DNA from: Akkermansiaceae bacterium
GTDB lineage: Bacteria; Verrucomicrobiota; Verrucomicrobiia; Verrucomicrobiales; Akkermansiaceae
Length of the DNA: 64,000 nucleotides
Assembly: GCA_024233115.1 (NCBI GenBank)
Contig: JACKQB010000004.1
Location: 124,001-188,000 of the forward strand
Reading direction: 5' to 3'
Shown here piece after piece: positions 60,883-64,000 of this stretch. Position 1 is the stretch's first letter. Every line of letters begins with the position of its first letter. The position numbers were made by a program, and so were the translations under genes. Under the pieces are notes generated by a model. It was not told where the DNA came from. It ran no database searches and saw only the letters and a program-made list of their open reading frames with translations.

Positions 60883-62920
60883 GACCCAAGTCACCCCCAT
60901 GTATTTCTCATCCGCCATAACCGCATCCGTTCTCGCCTTTTTTGCCTCCATGCACTCGTTGCATGCAGCACCGGCCGCCAGTGAATTACTGCAACAGCAC
61001 AGTGCTGCCATGGTCACCAAGACCCAACTGACCGGGCCAGGGGCGGAAGCTTTTTCCAAAGAACTGCTCGGCTCCGAAGTTTGGCAACATGAACTGTTCG
61101 ACTCGGGACCTGTCGATCAGCCAGAGCAGGTCATCCAGCTGCTTTTTGAAATCTGGAAAACAGACCAATCCCTCGGCTCCCGCCCGGTCGACCGGGGTAT
61201 GGCGACCGCCTGCGCCCTCGAAGGCCCTCGCCGTGAGTGGGGTACCGCCGAGATGCTGCCACGTTACCAGTTTTTCCAAAGCAAATGGAAATACGGCCTG
61301 CTCAACAACTTGTATGGGAACCTCAGCGTCTACGAAAGACGTTACCTTGCCCGTGGTGTGCAACATGGTGGACTGAACTCAATCCCATCGATGGAGTATC
61401 AAAACCAGGAAATCTGCCTGCCTGCGGAGAAATACACCGGTGCCTGCTGGTATGCACGGTGGATCCTTCACAACCCCTTTGGCGATTCCATCCATGGCCC
61501 GCAGTACTACGCTCCTTTCCACGATAGCTGGGACAACTACGCCGAGGTCATACGCAATGTCGGTGGCGTCTGTGGCTCGCTTTCCAATTTCGGCGCAGCC
61601 GCAGCCATCGCCAATGGCATTCCCGCCCTCACCATGGGCGAGCCCGGCCACTGCGCCTACGCCGTCATGACCCAACCCGATAACTGGCAGCCGGCCTATA
61701 GCCTCTCCTGGCAACGTGGCACCCACACCTCTTTCCACGGCTCATCCTGGGGGTGGCATGTCTATAATGCCAAGGGTCAGAGGTATCCATCCGACAGCAA
61801 GGCATCGGGTGACCTGCGCCGACTCGCCGAGTATTATCTCGCCAAGAAAAACTTCACCAAAGCCATCGAGACCATCCGCACGGCACGCACACGCTACCCT
61901 CTCGATTGGGAAAACTGGTCGCAGTCGGTTCATATCCTGAACACCGGCCATGCCGCGCCATCACAATGGCAAGACCTACACCAGGACACACTCAAGATCC
62001 TCGCTCCAGTCAGCGGTGAAATAGCCTACCACCTGCTGAAGTCATACGTTTATCCGAAAGTTCTCCCGAGCGGAAATGACAAACTGCCACAGCGCAAGGC
62101 TATTCTGTTAGCTTTCCAGCGGTCTGTTGCCGACTGGGGCCTGGCCCGCTGGGATTACCAGGATGCCCTACAACACCAGCTCAAACTTCTCGGTGACGAT
62201 CCGGTGGCCCGGGACGCATTCATGGCCAGCGCCTTTGCCATCCATGCTGAAAAAAATGTCTTCACCCCCGACATCCTCGCCGCACAGCTCAACAGTGTCG
62301 GCACTGATGAAAAGCGACTCCACGCCTTTATCTCATCCATCGGCCGGAGCCTCTCCAAGGGCAAGGACGGCAGTTTCAATGGCGTCATCAACACCCTCGC
62401 CCGATCGGTTCTACCCGATGCCGCCAAGCGGGGCGACAAGGCTACCTTTCAATACATCGGAAAGCTCACCGCAAAGATCCACGGGGAGTGTGATGTCAAA
62501 CCGGAAAAATTCCCCGGCATCCTGCTTAGCTCGGGAGGTACCTTCGGCATCCAGAAACCCGGGAACCGCTGGGACGATCCCTCGCGGCACTGGGGTGTCA
62601 TCGAGGAGCACGGCGGCGATTTCCACACAGACTCAACACCCGCCACCGCTACGGTTCAGCTAGGAAATTACGGGCATCTTTCCGGTGTGGTCATCGTCAC
62701 CCGCAACGGGAATTTTGGCCGGCTCGTCAACGCCAAGCTCCAGTCATCCATCGATGGCAAGGAATGGACCGACCTACACACGTTCAAGCAACATGGCAGG
62801 GTCCACCGTATTGATTTGCGGGAAAAGAACATCAACGCTGGCTACGTTCGCGTCATTCACGAAGGCCAACCGTCACTCCACTTCAACAAGTTCCTTGTTT
62901 ACGGAGCGAAAAAGAATTAG
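60881..62920 (+). CDS. Large secreted transglutaminase-like protein with discoidin-like C-terminus
   Basis: 679 residues (or 673 from the ATG at 60899). The N-terminus is a signal peptide. The central region NVGGVCGSLSNFGAAAAIAN, then MGEPGHCAYAVM, has the Cys231...His257 pattern of a transglutaminase/papain-like thiol domain; a third residue could be Asp267. A helical region follows (about 300-540; TPR-like at AEYYLAKKNFTKAIETIRTA). The last 120 residues (GVIEEHGGDFHTDSTPATAT, NYGHLSGVVIVTRNGNFGRL, SSIDGKEWTDL) are like an F5/8 type C (discoidin) domain that binds glycans. The next gene begins 25 bp after the stop, so they form a pair. The reaction is unknown: protein cross-linking, peptide cleavage or glycan amide cleavage are options. 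Confidence 0.7.
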   Translation: MTQVTPMYFSSAITASVLAFFASMHSLHAAPAASELLQQHSAAMVTKTQLTGPGAEAFSKELLGSEVWQHELFDSGPVDQPEQVIQLLFEIWKTDQSLGSRPVDRGMATACALEGPRREWGTAEMLPRYQFFQSKWKYGLLNNLYGNLSVYERRYLARGVQHGGLNSIPSMEYQNQEICLPAEKYTGACWYARWILHNPFGDSIHGPQYYAPFHDSWDNYAEVIRNVGGVCGSLSNFGAAAAIANGIPALTMGEPGHCAYAVMTQPDNWQPAYSLSWQRGTHTSFHGSSWGWHVYNAKGQRYPSDSKASGDLRRLAEYYLAKKNFTKAIETIRTARTRYPLDWENWSQSVHILNTGHAAPSQWQDLHQDTLKILAPVSGEIAYHLLKSYVYPKVLPSGNDKLPQRKAILLAFQRSVADWGLARWDYQDALQHQLKLLGDDPVARDAFMASAFAIHAEKNVFTPDILAAQLNSVGTDEKRLHAFISSIGRSLSKGKDGSFNGVINTLARSVLPDAAKRGDKATFQYIGKLTAKIHGECDVKPEKFPGILLSSGGTFGIQKPGNRWDDPSRHWGVIEEHGGDFHTDSTPATATVQLGNYGHLSGVVIVTRNGNFGRLVNAKLQSSIDGKEWTDLHTFKQHGRVHRIDLREKNINAGYVRVIHEGQPSLHFNKFLVYGAKKN

Positions 62921-62945
62921 CATCCAGGATTTATCATTTCAACAC

Positions 62946-64000
62946 ATGCGCACACTTTTTATTTCCATCGCACTCGTTGTGTCAGTTATGGCAGCAACCG
63001 CTGCGCCTGACGTAGCTCCACATTTTGTTGACGCGGCAGCCCAGGCGAAGGCGAAGAACCTGCCCTACGCCGTCTACGTCCACGGCAGTTCATGGCACCG
63101 GGCCAGCCAGATTTTTGCCGAACAGGTCTGGCAATCCACGGACTTCCATCAGGCACTGCAAAACCCGGTTGTCCTAACAAATATCCACATCAAACAGCAC
63201 CTCGATAAAGAGGCCGCGGAGAAGGAAGCCGCGTCATACAAGGGCTGGGATGCCAATACAGTCCGGTCGTACCCCGCCGTCCAGATATACGGACCCGATG
63301 GCCACCTGTTAAAATCCTACTTCGGCCGTGAGCTTAGAATCCTGACCACCCCCTCCGCCCTGGCAAGCCACATTGATCACATTACCAACCTTTCCAACAA
63401 GCGCACATCGTTGCTCACTCGGATTGCCGAAGCCCGCCAAAACAAGGATACCCCAAAAGAAATCAACCTACTCACACAGCTGGTAGAACTACCGCTGAAC
63501 AACGAACCCAAAATCATCGACGCATTGAAACAGGCCGACCCCGAAGACACCTCCGGCTGGCAAGCCCGGCTATCGTTTCAAAACTGGGAGTTTGTCCGCC
63601 ACATCACGGGTCTGATCAATGACCAGAAAGCCGGGGAAGCGCTCCAACTGATCGATGCCATGCTCGATAGCAAGCGGCACCCCCCTTCCCAGCTGTGCCT
63701 TATTCTCGGCGCCAAAGGAAAAACGCTCGTAGCCCTGGAAAGACTCCCCGAAGCATGGCAGGCGTTTCAGCAGGCTTATCAAATCGACCCGGAAAGCCCG
63801 GATAGCAAAGCCATACTCCGCTACGGTATCCGCGTCGCTGGCATACCACTGCGCGAAGCGGTGCCAACGGATTCGCTCCTCTTTGGCAAGGACCCCGGTG
63901 ACAATCTCACACGTGACCACGCCGACTTCACCATGTCCTCCGCAGCCAGTGACGACACCAAGAACCACGCATCACTCTTCAAAGGGCCCTATGCAACAAG
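62946..64000 (+). CDS. Secreted thioredoxin-fold protein lacking CXXC, TPR-like C-part (runs off right edge)
   Basis: Open from ATG 62946 to the window edge (351 codons, no stop). A signal peptide (RTLFISIALVVSVMAATAA) is followed by a thioredoxin-like segment: NLPYAVYVHGSSWHRASQIF, VWQSTDFHQAL, VVLTNIHI and RSYPAVQIYGPDGHLLKSYF. Where active thioredoxins have WCXXC, this reads SSWHRAS, so it is not a disulfide enzyme. A helical TPR-like part follows (LERLPEAWQAFQQAYQIDPE). The end of the protein lies outside the window. It lies 25 bp after the transglutaminase-like gene and is likely made with it. Confidence 0.8.
   Translation, partial: MRTLFISIALVVSVMAATAAPDVAPHFVDAAAQAKAKNLPYAVYVHGSSWHRASQIFAEQVWQSTDFHQALQNPVVLTNIHIKQHLDKEAAEKEAASYKGWDANTVRSYPAVQIYGPDGHLLKSYFGRELRILTTPSALASHIDHITNLSNKRTSLLTRIAEARQNKDTPKEINLLTQLVELPLNNEPKIIDALKQADPEDTSGWQARLSFQNWEFVRHITGLINDQKAGEALQLIDAMLDSKRHPPSQLCLILGAKGKTLVALERLPEAWQAFQQAYQIDPESPDSKAILRYGIRVAGIPLREAVPTDSLLFGKDPGDNLTRDHADFTMSSAASDDTKNHASLFKGPYAT

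Noticed and set aside
1..64000. tRNA, rRNA, CRISPR arrays, insertion sequences, prophage genes, riboswitches
   Set aside because: Looked for anticodon-arm and T-loop patterns, regularly spaced direct repeats, transposase or integrase motifs and known aptamer cores; none was convincing by eye. A tRNAscan-SE and Infernal/Rfam run would settle this.

Overview
The window looks like a chromosomal segment from a free-living, probably marine or aquatic, member of the Verrucomicrobiota (Verrucomicrobiales type). This is an inference from gene content, with no rRNA to confirm it: several sulfatases, Tat-exported Gfo/Idh/MocA oxidoreductases, a DUF1080 glycoside-processing protein, beta-helix and LamG-like secreted proteins, two PEP-CTERM proteins, GTP-type PEPCK, and very few Shine-Dalgarno sequences. 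Coding density is high and genes lie on both strands. I see no rRNA, tRNA, CRISPR array, insertion sequence or prophage.

Layout. 1-6 kb: the N-terminal half of Lnt running off the left edge, a phosphohexomutase, an RlmI-like methyltransferase, a Tat-exported cupin of the PCO/ADO thiol dioxygenase type, and a CrtC/AttH-like lipoprotein. 6-14 kb: a zinc-ribbon protein, topoisomerase III, an unknown protein, pckG with a strong terminator, a fatty acid desaturase and TruC. 14-23 kb: a sulfatase, small hypothetical proteins, YjdM, a DUF3750 lipoprotein, an AbrB-like protein, a minus-strand run ROK kinase - phosphatase - DinB, a PEP-CTERM protein and an RluA-type pseudouridine synthase. 23-30 kb: a TMTC-like TPR membrane protein, a secreted DUF4412-SUMF1 protein, an RsmH-type methyltransferase and a less GC-rich PIG-L-like/GT4 pair. 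30-36 kb: two beta-helix proteins flanking an exported D-2-hydroxyacid dehydrogenase, then a LamG-like protein. 36-38 kb: a DUF202-like/DUF1003/STAS trio. 38-44 kb: a glycan module (Tat Gfo/Idh, clan GH-D glycosidase, DUF1080, divergent iduronate-sulfatase-like protein). 45-52 kb: a minus-strand sugar module (GH31, MFS sugar/nucleoside transporter, two Gfo/Idh) and a second PEP-CTERM protein. 53-64 kb: a sulfatase, citrate synthase, a CPA1 antiporter, another Gfo/Idh, single-chain L-serine ammonia-lyase, and a pair of large secreted proteins (transglutaminase-like; degenerate thioredoxin fold) of which the last runs off the right edge.

How the genes fit together. Much of the window serves degradation of sulfated or decorated polysaccharides outside the cytoplasm: sulfatases, GH families, beta-helix proteins, and periplasmic oxidoreductases that may work with DUF1080 by a 3-keto-glycoside route. 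Central carbon genes (citrate synthase, PEPCK, serine deaminase, phosphohexomutase) sit among them.

The most unusual sequence-level signal is the hexamer TGTTAG/CTAACA. It recurs about 51 times, mostly inside genes, while the other three NGTTAG contexts together occur about 21 times. It behaves like a selected genomic signal of unknown function.
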